From the NCBI GenBank assembly GCA_032718565.1, contig JAVGVS010000744.1, forward strand, positions 18,501-82,500: a stretch of DNA of 64,000 bases, read 5' to 3'. Both the position numbers and the translations under genes were made by a program. Shown here in pieces: positions 33,786-45,834 of this stretch. The notes beneath the pieces are model-generated. The model was not told the origin of the DNA, searched no databases, and worked only from the letters and a program-made list of their open reading frames with translations. The stretch is from Distichodus sexfasciatus (Eukaryota; Chordata; Actinopteri; Characiformes; Distichodontidae). Numbering within the stretch: position 1 is the stretch's first letter; each line of letters begins with the position of its first letter.

Positions 33786-34303
33786 TGTGACCCTCCACGG
33801 CAAAACCAGTCGCAAATTTTCAAAATTGAGTTTTTATGTTTTCATGAAAGGGGCATAAACCTAAGCTCAAAACGAATATTCCAGGCGGAATGAATGGGAC
33901 GACATATGACTGAGATATCAACATTCTGCTGAATCCACAGCCAGCCGTGATACAGCCTACCTGGGCAAGTAGGTTAATCTGAACTGGAGACGAAGATGGA
34001 TTCCGGAGAAATATCTTCACGCTAGTCAACCAGTGGATTTACCGTAAATATTGAAGTAGAACGGTCAAAACACAAACTTTTAACATTCTGCTGGAACTTG
34101 AATTCCTCACCTCAAGAAAGTCACGTTTTTAGGATGGAAAGGGTAAAAGCCAGCCAAATTTATTCACAAATAGCAGTATAGACGCACTGTTTCCAAAACA
34201 TCAAAAAACAAAAATTCAGAATATTTTACTCCTACCAAATATAAACGCCGTTTTTTCTCGCTGAATCTCCATAGACAAGTTGTTTTGCTGTGGAGGGTCA
34301 CAT
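33786..34303. mobile_element. MITE with clean terminal inverted repeats
   Basis: TGTGACCCTCCACGGCAAAA on the left and TTTTGCTGTGGAGGGTCACA on the right differ at one position over 20 bp. Length is about 518 bp with no coding content. Ends of this TGTGACCC type are common in fish genomes. Confidence 0.8.
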
Positions 34304-34379
34304 TTTAGAATTTACCCAAAATATTGAAAATCACCTGACTATAAATATCTTTTCGTAATCCTACACTGTGTTTGTTTAT

Positions 34380-35580
34380 AGATACTCTGTCTCCAGACAC
34401 ACTGTCCTCTCGGATATAGTCCCAAAGATAATGTCTCCAAATTACTCTGTTCCATAAAATTACTCAGTTCCACCCTGATGTACTTCCTGTTAAATACCCT
34501 GTTGCCCAGTTACCGTTTCCCCAGATACCACTGTCCACTAGATACCATATCTCCCATGCCCTGGGATACTAGGATGCACGATGATATCGAATCGTATTGA
34601 ATCATATGATAACATCTTATATTAAATGGGATCATCAGATCTATACCAAGATTCACCCGACATTTCAAATGATATTTGCTGCAGTTTTATTGTCCGCAGC
34701 GTAGCGCTTGTGTCCTGCATGTCCAGAGTCCGAGGTGGGATTTATAATGGCCGCCTTCTGTATTAAAATGTCGGGTGTTATTTTGTGGTAAAATTCTGAT
34801 CACGCAGTGGAACGTTCACCAGCAACATCTCTGGTGTTTACGCTCAACTCTGCTGCACACGTGAAACATGTTGAACTGCTAAACTGTGTGTTTGTTTCCA
34901 ATTTTAGTGAATGTGGAGCCTCGCCATTTAAGGCCAGGTCCTTGTTTCTGGGTACTACTGCACTTGTTAGTATGGTAAGGTGTTTTATACCTTTCTATGT
35001 AGTATGCATCTCAGGAAGTAGTCAAGTTGTAGCTAATCTGCTCACATTAATTAGGTAGTGCACATGGAGGATTACACGCACTCTATTTGGACTTGGTACA
35101 CCATAGGGCAGAAGTGATTTTATTAAAATGTTGTGCAATTGTGCTGAAATGTTTCGTCCTCGCTCCACTCTGCTTTCACGCTCACTCTGACTTGGTGCTG
35201 TGTTAGAAATGTCAGAACTATGGTGTTATTTTTGAGCCAAAAATTGCAGTGGAACTTTGCGAGCAAAATATCTTTACACGCTCAACTCTTTGTTTATCAG
35301 CATCTGCAGACATGCAACATGAAAATATCAGATATCGACATCCCAATAATTCCATATTGTGCATCCTTACTGGATACCTCCTCAGCTCCACCAGGCACGC
35401 TTCCAGCAGGTGCACTGTCACCCAGATACCTTGAAATGTCCATCGATAACCCTGTTCATCAGATATTCTAATTTGATGTCATCATCCTCCACCTACACCA
35501 CCACGTTAATAACCCTGCATCTGCTCTTGTCCTCAGATACCACGTTCATCAGTACACACCCCGTCCTCTGAATTACACCG
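34380..35580 (+). repeat. Degenerate AGATACC/CTGTCC tandem array split by a transposon
   Basis: Loose units such as CCAGATACCACTGTCC recur on both sides (34380-34570 and 35368-35580) of the element at 34571-35367. Confidence 0.6.
34571..35367 (+). mobile_element. Non-autonomous DNA element with TACT target duplication
   Basis: Ends AGGATGCACGATGATATCG and ATATTGTGCATCCT are inverted repeats. TACT flanks both sides (34567-34570, 35368-35371). Same family as 27463, 4765 and 55556. Confidence 0.8.
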
Positions 35581-35954
35581 TTTTTACTGAATCAGGTCTA
35601 ATTACACAGTGTAACACTCCTGTTTGTTTAAAACGTTTGAGTCTTTCCTGAACGCACCATTATGCTCCAAATTCCCCAAGACAAAGGAATGAAACTCAAT
35701 CCTGGGGACCAGTCGGACCTGTCTCAGCAGGTGCTGGGGGGTGGAACCGCCATCGCCAAGCCTCACCTCCTGCGCCAAGTGCAGTGGTGGGAGGGGTGGG
35801 TGATCTTCACTTGAGATTCGGCCCACATGAATAATGAAGGAGCCAGCTCTGGGGGAGAGAGGGAGGGAGACACAGGGAGCGATTGTCCACAGCCTGAAAG
35901 AGCGCAGACTACACACCTCTCTGACAGAAGCTGGGATCATCTGACCAGCCAGGG

Positions 35955-36132
35955 CAGGGGGTGTTGGTGGCCTAGTGGCAGGACACTCTCGATCCCATAT
36001 CTGGCGACACAACATTAGGGTCCTCTGGAGGACTTTAAGTTGCTCTCAGGGGAGCTGTCGTTGAGATTAGGAAATGGAAGTCGCTGTGGATAAGAGCATC
36101 TGCTAAATGCTGTAAATGTAAATGTAAACAGG
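35955..36132 (+). repeat. tRNA-derived SINE, family B
   Basis: The head GTTGGTGGCCTAGTGGCAGG and the tail TGGAAGTCGCTGTGGATAAG, AGCATCTGCTAAATGC. Box B is eroded. Confidence 0.75.
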
Positions 36133-36498
36133 AGAACTACAGATTGACCAGTATGTTTGGTTCAGACCTGATACTGATACTGATTATTACCAAAGTAAAA
36201 AAATTAATAACCAATATTTTGTCAGCTGTAAAAATGAAAATTGCTTTTGATTTTTAAACATTTTATAAACAAACATATTATTTTTTCCCTGACTTTTTTT
36301 CCAATAAACGGCCAGTTAAATAAAAGCTAATTTACTGTATGAAAATGAGCAAAAATATAACCATAAATAACAAGGAAAAGTCATCTACACATATCTCAAG
36401 CCCCAAACCTGACATCACCACCTCTATTGAGCAATAGATTAGACTCCGATTTGCTGTAATGAGTTTAGAAGTCATGTTCTGAAATTATAGATACGGGC

Positions 36499-36624
36499 CG
36501 ATTATGTTGAAAAACATCAAAAATATCGATTTTTCTTTTTTGGTCTTATGAAAGAAAAGGTCTTCAAAATTAATCTGGTCTCCAAAAAAGAAAAATCGCT
36601 TATTTTGATGCTTAAACATAATCG
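36499..36624. repeat. Fold-back element (~43-bp arms)
   Basis: CGATTATGTTGAAAAACATC...GATTTTTCTTTTTTGG is mirrored by CCAAAAAAGAAAAATC...GCTTAAACATAATCG, with a 38-bp loop. Arms are about 90% complementary. Confidence 0.75.
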
Positions 36625-37199
36625 ACCGCATTCAAATAAATAGAATCCAGACTTCCCACCATTACGGCAGATCGGCTCACAAATACATTCGTCCTGAGGT
36701 CACCTTTCCCAAACTGCGTTCATCTCATTCCCACAGACGAAACCAGCGCTAGCTCATCATCATTGGTCAAAGTTATTCATTTAATATCATTAAAACACCC
36801 AGTTGAAAGATGACAGTGTTGATTGACAAGGCGCTGCTGACATTAGTCGACGCCTGGAATGAGCGCTGTGGACGGTCGGCGGGAAATGTCACGCTCAGGA
36901 CTGCTGGTTTTGCCCCGGGTTTGGAAAAGAAAGGTAACGGTGCAGAGAAGATCTGGATATCGCTGCTTATAAAATTGATTCTCCAACCTTGAATGGCTTA
37001 ATTCGAACACGGAGCTGATTTTATGTAACTGAATTTTTTTAAAATTGGTATTTATGTTTCGGAACCAAACCTCTTCAAATATTCAATCACAAAATGTTAT
37101 TTAAGTGCTTTTTATCATGTTTTGACGCTTTTAGCTCCTAAGAACACAGAAAAGCGCAGAGAACTCTCAGTGATTAGAACAGTATAGCACATGAAGTTC

Positions 37200-37355
37200 C
37201 TCAACCACATGTGACCCCCATTTGGCTCCATACGGAAGGAGCAGTGGGGTTACTATAGAGCTCTCAGTGGTACCTTTACCGGTCCGAGACTTGAACCAGC
37301 GACCCTCGGATCACGAGACCAACTCCCTAACTGACACACTACCAACTTTCCCAGA
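37200..37355 (-). repeat. SINE family A, reverse copy
   Basis: AGGAGCAGTGGGGTTACTAT, GGTACCTTTACCGGTCCGAG, box B-like GACTTGAACC and ACTGACACACTACCAAC. Confidence 0.65.
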
Positions 37356-37384
37356 GTCGTTCATATTCACAGTTATACCGTTTA

Positions 37385-37492
37385 TTAGACGCCAGAGTAC
37401 CGTTTATGTCCTAATTACACGGACAGTCTCCTGCAGCAACTTGGGGTTAAGGGTCGTGCCTTTAGGGGCCCGTATGTGCTGGAGGTAGAGAG
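37385..37492 (-). repeat. SINE family B fragment
   Basis: TTATTAGACGCCAGAGTACC and CAACTTGGGGTTAAGGGTCG match the reversed tail. Confidence 0.6.
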
Positions 37493-38519
37493 AAACTTGG
37501 GGTGTGTGTCTGAGAGAGAAAGTGAGAATGTGTGATATTCTCACCCTGCAAAAAGTCAGAACGAATTGCTCTTAGGAACATCATGTGTGAGAGTGTGCAA
37601 GAATGTGTGTGTGTGATGAGGCCAGCGCCTGCAGTGCTGCAGATGAAAAGTTCATTCTATGATATGAGATCTCATCCCCAAAAACATTTTGCACCTCCAG
37701 GCTTTCTCTCTCCTCTCCCTCTGCATCCTTTATGATGGTGTGATTACTGTGGAGATGGTGGTGCTGATGAAAGTGCAGCTGCGTGAGTTGGAGGCTCAGT
37801 AGCTGCTACCAGTGAAAGTGAAATGAGATGGAAAGATAGAGTGGAAAACACACACACAGAGGAATGGGTGGATGGAGGGAGGAGGTAAGAGGTAATCCAG
37901 TCTGGAATGGGGTGAATTAGCTGCAAAGAGATGACGTGAGTCAAAGCAGCCTGCCTCCTGCAGGGTTAGCATTTCCATACAGCACTCCTCCCTCCTCTCT
38001 CCTCTCTACATCACTCCATCCCACCTCTCACCCACCCTCCTTCTCGTCCCTCAGTGTCTCTCCACCGCTGACCTGGCACTTCTTCTTCCCTGCCTCCTGT
38101 CTCTCACATGGACTAGAGCTGAGACAGAGCGAGATGGATAGATGAAGAGAGACAAAGAGAGAGATTTTGGAGGGAGCGCGAAGGTCGAGTTGATCCTGTA
38201 CAGACGCTAGATTTTGCTGGTGAACATTGCATTGCACACTCAGAATAGCGGCACAAAAAGTAATGCTGTACTATTTCACCAGACGGCCACCTGACCAGAA
38301 AACCGTTTATCAAGCAATCTTCATGGCAACATCTCACACCTTACTGAACATGCAGCTAAAAAGAAAAGTTCATGAAACCCAGTATTATCAGATTGGTTTA
38401 AAACTAAAATCATTCAAATTAGAGGCTTTTCCGCGAACACAAATTAAAATGTGATTGCTCTCCCCGGTGCAAGACGCGTAAGGTGGAAGCTAGGGTGCTA
38501 GCATGTTACAGGGTAAATG

Positions 38520-41125
38520 TTAGGTTATTCTAGTATGACATGGTGTTGCCAGGTGGTTGCCAGGTGTCGCCAGGTTACATAGTGGTTGATATGAAGCTTA
38601 AGTGTGTTGCCAGGGTGTTGCCAGGTTATTATAGGCTGCCATGGTGTTTCAGGCGGTTGCCAGGAAGCTTGTTGATGGTTGCATAGGGTGTTTGCTGGCT
38701 GCGTTGCCGTTAGGTTATTTAGTGGTTGCTGTGGTGTTGCCAGGTGGTTGTTGTGGGCCGTTATTAGATCATTATAGCGGTTGCCAGGAAAGTTTTCTGC
38801 TACGGATGTTATGCGTTTTGGTTAGGTGGTCAGCAGGTTATTATAGTGGTTGCCATCGGTTTCAGGTGGTTGTTAGCGTGTTGCCAGATTATTATTACAG
38901 TGGTTGCTGTATGGTGTTGCTAAGTTATTATAGTATGCTATGATGTTGCCAAGTTATTATAGGTGGTTTTACAGGAAGTTTGTTTTAAGGTTGTTAGGGT
39001 GTTTGCTGCTGCGTTGCTAGGTGGTTGCTAGGTGTTGCTAGTTTTTATAGTGGTTATGGTGTTTTAGGTGGTTGCCAGAAGTTTGTTGCCAGTTTGTTGT
39101 TAGGTGTTTAAGCATAAAAGTTAAGTATAGGTTATTATAGTGGTTGCTATGGTGTTAAGTTATTATAGTGGTTGCTATGGTGTTTTTATATGGTTGTTAG
39201 AAGTTTGGTTACATGGTTGTTAGTGTTTGCTGTTGCGTTGCTAGTTATTATAGTGGTTGCTATGGTTGCTAAGTTAATATAGTGGTTGCTGCGAAGTTGC
39301 TAAGTTATTATAGGTTGCTAGAAGTTTGTATACATGGTTGTTAGGTGTTTACATGCGTTGCTAGGTGGTTACAGGTTATTATAGTGGTTAAGTATCGCTA
39401 TGCTGGGAAGGTTATTTCTTTAAATGTATTCCACTAAGGATTGGCTAGAATACATGCCCCAAAATGTAGTTTGTAACGTTCCGTTGGTTACCCTAATGTA
39501 ACGTATTCTGACTACTTTGGATTACTTACTATACTGTCATGCTTTTTACAACCACATGAATGTAGCAATCACATCCTGCAAATTCTTGCTTGTTTTTTCA
39601 CCAATTGGCTGTTGCCTCCAAATCTCCCTGGAATAGACAATATATTTTTATTGTAGGTAGAGTAGCTAAAAGTGATGAAATTTTATGCAGTAAGAATGTA
39701 TTCTTTGCCCCGGCACTGCTGGCTCTGTTGTGCTGTTCGGTCCATTGTGTAACTGACCACCAACATTACCAGGACGCCTACATTAGAGCCTCTTATTGTT
39801 TGTTTGCTTCGCAATGCGTGGGAATTACCGTAAAATTAGAGAGGGGATAGAGAGGAGATAGAGGATAGAGAGGATGAGAGGGATAGAGAGGATAGCCTCA
39901 ATATGAAAAACAGGAAAAAGACCGTAATCCATTTATTTCAACAAAGTAACTGTATTCTAATTATCACCTGTTTAAACGGTAACTGTAACGGAATACAGTT
40001 ACTCATATTTTGTATTCTAAATACGTAACGCCGGTATATGTATATTCGGTTACTCCTGCATCAATATCGTGTTTCGTGTAGGTTGTTGTTAGCGTGTTGT
40101 TAGGTTATTATAGTGGTTGCCAGTGTGTTAGCCAGGTTATTATAGTGGTTGTTATGGTGTTGCTAGGTTGTTGCTAAGGTGTTAGTGTGTTGCCAGGTTA
40201 TTATAGTGGTTGCTAGTGTGTTGCTAGGTTATTATAGTGGTTGCTATGGTGTTGCTAGGTTATTATAGTGGTTGCTATTGCGTTGCTAGTTGTTGTTAAA
40301 GGCGTTGCTAGGTGGTTGTTAGCGTGTTGCTAGGTTATTATAGTGGTTGCTGTCGCGTTTTCTAGGTTATTATAGTGGTTGCTGTTGTGTTTCTCAGTTG
40401 TTGTTACATGGTTGCTAGGTGGTTGTTAGTGCAAGTTGCTAGGTTATTATAGTGGCTAGCGTGTTGCTAGGTTATTATAGTGGTTACTGCTGGGTGTTTT
40501 CAGGTTGCTGTTAAAGTGTTTCTTCTAGGTTGCTGTTGTTAAAAGTGTTGTTGCAGTTGTTATTATAGTGGTTGCTGTTGTGTTTCTAGGTTAAGCGTTA
40601 GCGTGTTGCCAGGCGGTTGTTAAAGCTGTTGTACACATAGTGGTTGCCAGCGTGTTGCCAGGTTATTATAGTGGCTGCTGGTGTTGCCAGGTTATTACAG
40701 GCGGCTGCTGCTGTGTTTCAGGTTGCTATTGTTGAAGCGTGTTGCCAGGTGGGTTGTTAGCTGTTGCTGTGTTATTATAGTGGTTGCTGCCCTGTTTCAG
40801 GTTATTATAGTGGTTGCCGTTGTGTTTCTAGGTTGTTGTTAAAGCGGTTTCAGGTTGTTGTTACGGTTACAGGGTTATTAAGTAGTGGCTGCTGCGTTGT
40901 TGTAGTTATTAAGTAGCGGTTGCTAGCCGTGTTTCTAGGTTGCTGTTAGCGTGTTTCAGGTTGTTAGCGGTTACAGGGTTATTATAGTGGTTGCTAGTGT
41001 TACAGGTTGGTTTGCAAGCGGCTGCTGTTTCAGGTTGTTGTTAGCGCGGTTGTTGTGGTGTGGTTGCTATGTTGCTAGGTTATTATAGTGGTTGCTGTCG
41101 TGTTTCTAGGTTGTTATAGTGGTTG
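38520..41125 (+). repeat. Large degenerate minisatellite, GGTTATTATAGTGGTTGCTA unit
   Basis: About 2 kb of roughly 30-bp units (AGGTTATTATAGTGGTTGCT plus ATGGTGTTGCT). They are strongly degenerate, with many 1-3 base gains and losses, and are interrupted at about 39405-40066 by a hAT-like element. Confidence 0.95.
39405..40066 (-). mobile_element. hAT-like non-autonomous element, copy 1 (in minisatellite)
   Basis: Reverse copy of 62569-63297. It starts CTGGGAAGGTTATTTCT and carries GTGTAACTGACCACCAACAT and an internal GAGAGGGGATA run. It ends with GGAATACAGTTACTCATATT and CGTAACGCCGG. The outer ends are damaged. Confidence 0.8.
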
Positions 41126-41394
41126 CTAGGTGGTTGGGGTAAGGATGGAGGGATGATGTAAGACGAGTGTGGATCAGGACGGGGGTCATGACGTGTTGGG
41201 TGATATCTAGTGTTGAACATCAAGTCTTGTAGCTGTGGCGTGGAAACTGGACGAGCAGATGATCACTTGGGCGCATTGGAGTGAATGAGGAAGCAAATGA
41301 GGGACGATGTATGCAAGAAAAAGACGAGTAGGTGGAAAACGTGTGTTCAGTGAGGTCATCACATAATAACACTAATAATATAAGACCAGTCAGC

Positions 41395-41592
41395 CACCCA
41401 AGTCCCGACCAGTAAAGGTACCACTGAGGTAATTTCATGAAAGAAGGTGACCGCACCCACATACTGCTCCCCGGGTGCTGCCCATGTCAGCTGCCCACTG
41501 CTCCTTCACGGATGGGTCAGATGCAGAGCTGACGTGTGTTTGTAGCAGGTAAAGTGTGGTGTGTTCACAATCACAACAATCACTAATCCACA
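41395..41592 (+). repeat. SINE family A, partial
   Basis: AGTAAAGGTACCACTGAGGT, AGCTGCCCACTGCTCCTTC and the CACAATCACAACAATCACT tail. The head is missing. Confidence 0.7.
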
Positions 41593-41763
41593 GTCAGCAG
41601 TGTTGTTGTTGTTGTTCTCTCCATCATGAACGTGAGACTTCAGTTTATCTGCAGGAAGCCTTGTTATTCACCGACAATATCAAGATGGTGATTTAATGTC
41701 AGAGGTTAGCTTGTGGGGACGGAGCAGCTTATGGTGTGTGTGTGAGGGAGAGAGAGTCTGACC

Positions 41764-41790
41764 TGTGTGTGTGTGTGTGTGTGTGTGTAC
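41764..41790 (+). repeat. (GT)n microsatellite
   Basis: GT run ending in TACAG before the possible usp43 exon. Confidence 0.9.
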
Positions 41791-41792
41791 AG

Positions 41793-41875
41793 GCCTGGAC
41801 CTCCCTCTCCCAGTCTCATGCTGTTGTTGGCCACAGCCTTGCTTGGTTTCGGGCTCTGCTGAGCCAGAAGCGCAC
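41793..41875 (+). CDS. Possible usp43 exon before the SNTFD exon
   Basis: The segment follows a (GT)n-TACAG acceptor and reads TSLSQSHAVVGHSLAWFRAL in one frame. It has weak spaced similarity to the USP43 stretch LPLGQSFVQSHFQAQYRSSL (Q-S, H, A, aromatic-R, L). The position, upstream of the recognised broken exons, is right. No CPHC and no donor are visible before the following (CA)n tract, so this is tentative and could be coincidence. Confidence 0.3.
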
Positions 41876-41878
41876 TTT

Positions 41879-41905
41879 ACACACACACACACACACACAC
41901 ACACA
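41879..41905 (+). repeat. (CA)n microsatellite
   Basis: CA run directly after the possible exon, the reverse complement type of the GT run 90 bp upstream. Confidence 0.9.
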
Positions 41906-42261
41906 GCACTACTCACACTTGCATAGAGAGAGAGAGATGGATGGATACAGAGAGGTGGAAAGAGAGGTTTCTTGAGCAAAAGTAGCCTTATGGTGAGCAA
42001 GTGCATTTGACCCAATTCACACACACACACACACCTCCTAAGACGACAGCGCCGAAACCTCCAGCCTGAAGACAGAACAGTAGCTTCACTATAACCTTAT
42101 CACAAAATAGGGTCTACAGCCGATCAGCGATATTCTCACCACACCTCACAACATATGTAACAACCACCACCGCCGTCACCGCCGTCAGTCTCTTGATAAT
42201 CCCGCCGAGCTCCAGACCGGTGTGCTGGGCTTTAATAATACACAATAATAATAATAATAAT

Positions 42262-42440
42262 AGTTGGCCTTCGACTAAGAGGTTAAGGATTCGAATCCGA
42301 CCTCTGGCGTTACCAACATTTGGTCCCTGAGCAAGACCCTTAACCCTAAATTGCTCTCAGGGGAACTGTCCCTGAAATTAGGAAAATGAAAGTCGCTCTG
42401 GATAAGAGCGCTGTCTACAAATGCTGTAAAATGTAAAAAA
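42262..42440 (+). repeat. tRNA-derived SINE, family B
   Basis: GTTGGCCTTCGACTAAGAGG, box B ATTCGAATCC (42290), CAAGACCCTTAACCC and TCTGGATAAGAGCGCTGTC. Confidence 0.8.
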
Positions 42441-42459
42441 AAAAATGTAAAAATAACGT

Positions 42460-42515
42460 ATGATGATGATGATGATGATGATGATAATAATAATACTAAT
42501 AATACTAATAATACA
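42460..42515 (+). repeat. (ATG)n/(AAT)n microsatellite
   Basis: GATGATGATGATG shifts to AATAATAATACTAAT. Confidence 0.9.
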
Positions 42516-42519
42516 TTTT

Positions 42520-43145
42520 ATTTAGTCGTCATTCAAAACACCTGGGCGACACCTCATTACCAACACAACAGAAACACAACAACACAAATACACACCCTTA
42601 CAGACGTATGTAAATGTCTGCAACACTTTTACAGTCTGGTTTTGTAAGATCAAAACCTCCAAAGTTAACGCTTGAAGCGGTTCTTTATCACATGTAGATG
42701 AATTGTGAAAGCTGATATTAAGCATGACTGTACATTTTTGATACTTCACAGCCTCATTTGGTTTTTGAACTCAGCCTGCTGAACACGGCCCATCCGTTAA
42801 TAAAGACTGAGTTAAAAGAGTTTGCGTTTGGTTCACCAGTAACAGCCAGCATGCAGACAAACAGCATAATCTCATTTATTCCACATAAACTCAGAAAACC
42901 AGGCCAGAAAATATTAAACTGCCAAAACTGCAGACTTGGAGAGCGTCTTGCTGGTGAATGGGCTTCATGACACGGCGTTTTGGGGCTCGGTCTTGTAATG
43001 TGTTTTTTATGAATGGAGACTAAAGCCTTTTCATGGACATGAGGGAGTCTATATTTAACTTTGCCGATAGTCTGCCTCTTCAGTGCCGATTCTCAGATGG
43101 TCACCACACAACGCCTCAAGGGTCCCTTTCTTGACAATTTCCCCA
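42520..43145. other. No gene or classified repeat seen
   Basis: Frames at 42522-42749 (-) and 42758-42970 (+) resemble nothing known. Confidence 0.4.
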
Positions 43146-43149
43146 CACT

Positions 43150-43415
43150 GGTCAGTTCAAAGCAGTGGGGCTGTGGTAAGTCTGTGTAACTGCCAGGAGC
43201 GCCACCTGTGATCAGAAGCTTGCTGGTTCGAATCCTAGATTGGAAAAGCACCACTTAAGTACTCACAGGCAAGGTACTGTTCCCAAGCACTGCTCCTCAG
43301 ATGCTGCATGTCAGCTGTTCACTGCTCCTTCACGGATGGGTCAAATGCAGTTCATGAGCGGTGGGTGCACTGTGTGCTGTGGTGTGGTGTGTTCACAATG
43401 ACAAATAATTACCTA
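43150..43415 (+). repeat. tRNA-derived SINE, family A
   Basis: GGTTCGAATCC box B (43227), GTACTCACAGGCAAGGTACT, TCACGGATGGGTCAAATGC and the CACAATGACAAATAATTAC tail. Confidence 0.8.
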
Positions 43416-43427
43416 CACCACCTGAGG

Positions 43428-43765
43428 GGGGCGGCACGGTGGCGAGGTGGCGAGCGCTGCCTCACAGCTGACAAGGTCCAGGTTCGAACCCCTGGGACAT
43501 CCGGGGGGCCTTTCTGTGTGGAGTTTGGGCGCTCTCCCTGTGTGTTCCACGTGCTCGGGTTTCCTCCCGCAGTCCAAAGGCATGCACTATAGGTTAATCG
43601 GCGAATCTAAATTGGCCCTGTAAGGTGTGAATGTGCGTGTGAGGGTGTGTGCCCTGCAGTGTGTTGGCGCTCGCCCGGAAGTTGTTTTTCCGCCTTATAT
43701 CCGCCGGGTCCCGGATAGGGCCCGTCCTCCATGAATTTAATTCTGGAGGGTGAGTTGCAATGAAT
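43428..43765 (+). repeat. V-SINE-like tRNA-derived SINE
   Basis: The head GCGGCACGGTGGCGAGGTGG, box B GGTTCGAACCC (43482), and the conserved centre CTTTCTGTGTGGAGTTTG...GGTTTCCTCCCGCAGTCCAA followed by GGTTAATCGGCGAATCTAAA. This layout is the widespread teleost V-SINE type, different from families A and B. Confidence 0.8.
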
Positions 43766-44149
43766 GCAAATGCAATAATTCACTGAGTGATATGACAACA
43801 CGGGAAAACCGCTATTACATTTTCACTCTCATCTCAACACCACGTCTACTTTTATAAAACACTGTGAGCTTTACAAACACACAACTCAACACATCAGTCA
43901 CAATGCACTAAAACCATCAAAACACCTCACACTTCAAACTAAAGTGACTCCTGCTGCCAAAACTACACTCTCCCTGCACATGCTGGATCTGACTCGAACG
44001 TTAGCGCAGACTTCATAAGAGACACTGTTTTAGTTCGGAGACTGTGTAGATATTTCACAAATCTGTTACTGACCCCATGCAGTATCCAGTGTAAAAGACA
44101 ACTCCAACGCATCATCAGTATGTCTTTTCTACTTTGGTTATAAAGTCTA

Positions 44150-44290
44150 TATTATAGTCTATTTTAGATATTGCTTTATTCTATGTGTCTTATTTGTTGT
44201 TACTGTTAAAGCTGCAGTCATGTGGTCTCTCTCTGTGTACTTCTACAGCATGTAGCAGAGATGACAAAGTTTACTTTGACTTTAACATCA
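44150..44290 (-). repeat. Interspersed repeat family C
   Basis: ATTCTATGTGTCTTATTTG, GGTCTCTCTCTGTGTACTTC and AGCAGAGATGACAAAGTTTA match the reversed family. Confidence 0.65.
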
Positions 44291-44654
44291 GACACTTTAA
44301 TGCTTTATCACACAAATTACAATGAGCAAAAAACACCACCAACTTGAAGCATCAAAATGCGGAATCAGGCAGATTGCATTAGAATGTCTAAAATCCTCAG
44401 TAATCAGTAGTAGTAAAGAAGAAATATAAACCATTTATTTGTGATAAAATGTTTTTAGACTTATATTCTGATGAATACTCAATGGATAAAGTAATGTTTC
44501 CACAATAGAATATTTGGGCTTAGAATGCATAATAAAACTCTACAGTCAAGTCAACAGCCTAGCACACTGCTCTTACTGTTTCTAGCAGTTGTATCTATAG
44601 TTTCAGCACTTTTATACATAAAGCCAACAAAGTAGAGATTTTACAGCTGCACGT

Positions 44655-44862
44655 CATGTTTTACATTTACATTTACAGCATTTAGCAGACGCTCTTTACC
44701 AGCTTGCATTTCCTAATTTCAGGGACAGTTCCCCTGAGAGCAACTTAGGGTTAAGGGTCTTGCCTAGGGACCTCAGAGGCTGGCAATCACAGATGTCCGA
44801 TTCAACCCACAACCTCTGGTCAAGGCGAGTGTCTCTACCATTCAGCTTTTCAACACCAACAC
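44655..44862 (-). repeat. tRNA-derived SINE, family B (full length, reversed)
   Basis: ACATTTACATTTACAGCATTTAG, GACGCTCTTTACCAGC, GAGCAACTTAGGGTTAAGGG and ACAACCTCTGGTC. Confidence 0.8.
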
Positions 44863-44869
44863 ACCCCAG

Positions 44870-45630
44870 TAGTTTTCATCAGAAATGTGCTGATTTCAAG
44901 ACAGTGTCAGCATTTACACATCAAACTATGACTAGTGCGTAGTGCAGGACGTCCTGAACACAACATAAAGCATATGTGGAGAACTCTCACACACACTGGA
45001 ATACACAAAGGATAGAAAAACACCCCAAATCCTCTCAGGGGCGTACGGTTCATTTAGATTTTAAAAAAGGAACGTTCAGGATTAAAAGACAGTTGGTTGT
45101 ACATTTACACACTTGTTTTTTTCTGTTTAAATAATAATAATCAGATTACTCCCATTAATCTGTGAAGACGACAGAATACTGGATAACTAATAGAACCGGA
45201 CAGCTGCAGCTCTAGGTGATGAAGGAACTGGAATGCAAATTCCCACACACCTCTCACGGGCTGTTGTGTGATGCTGAGTCGGCGTGTGTTGTAGGGGCTG
45301 GGGTAGAGATGGTGGAGTGCCCTGTAAACATGAACCAGGCCAGAACACGCCCACAGCTTGCCCAGAGCCTAGCCCAGTACAGGAGAAACTACACACACAC
45401 ACGCAGAGAACACATCTCGCACTACACACACACATGGTTACATTCCGCACCTCACAACACCTTACCGCCCATCTCCACAAGTACATGTAGTAGAACAACC
45501 CCTGATTCACTGCTCAAGTTAACTTAAAAACAGAAGTTAAAACAGATTAGACTTGTTACAAGAAACTCTTCAAAAGACTTAACGTTATTATAAATATCTA
45601 GAAAAGTATCTTCTGTCCCAAGTACATTAT
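44870..45630. other. No gene seen
   Basis: Small frames near 45216-45527 overlap CA runs. They were inspected for the missing usp43 5' exons without a convincing match. Confidence 0.4.
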
Positions 45631-45834
45631 TAAAGGTGGTAGAAGGAGCATGAAAAGGGGCTGGTTGGTAGTGGTAGGAGGTGGTGAGCTATCCAAGGAT
45701 CAGAGAGGGTTACAGGTCTGGCAATCGAGCGTAAAAGTGGATGCAGTGAGGGTACTGTGGAGGAAAGGCACCCCATCCCTGCACTAGAGGTAGAAGTGAG
45801 GGTTTGACGGATGACATAAGAGAGACTGCAGCTC

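Noticed and set aside
45216..45527. Candidate usp43 upstream exon (LAQSLAQYRRNY)
   Set aside because: The resemblance to the USP43 QAQYRSSL region is too short and the flanking splice sites are not convincing.
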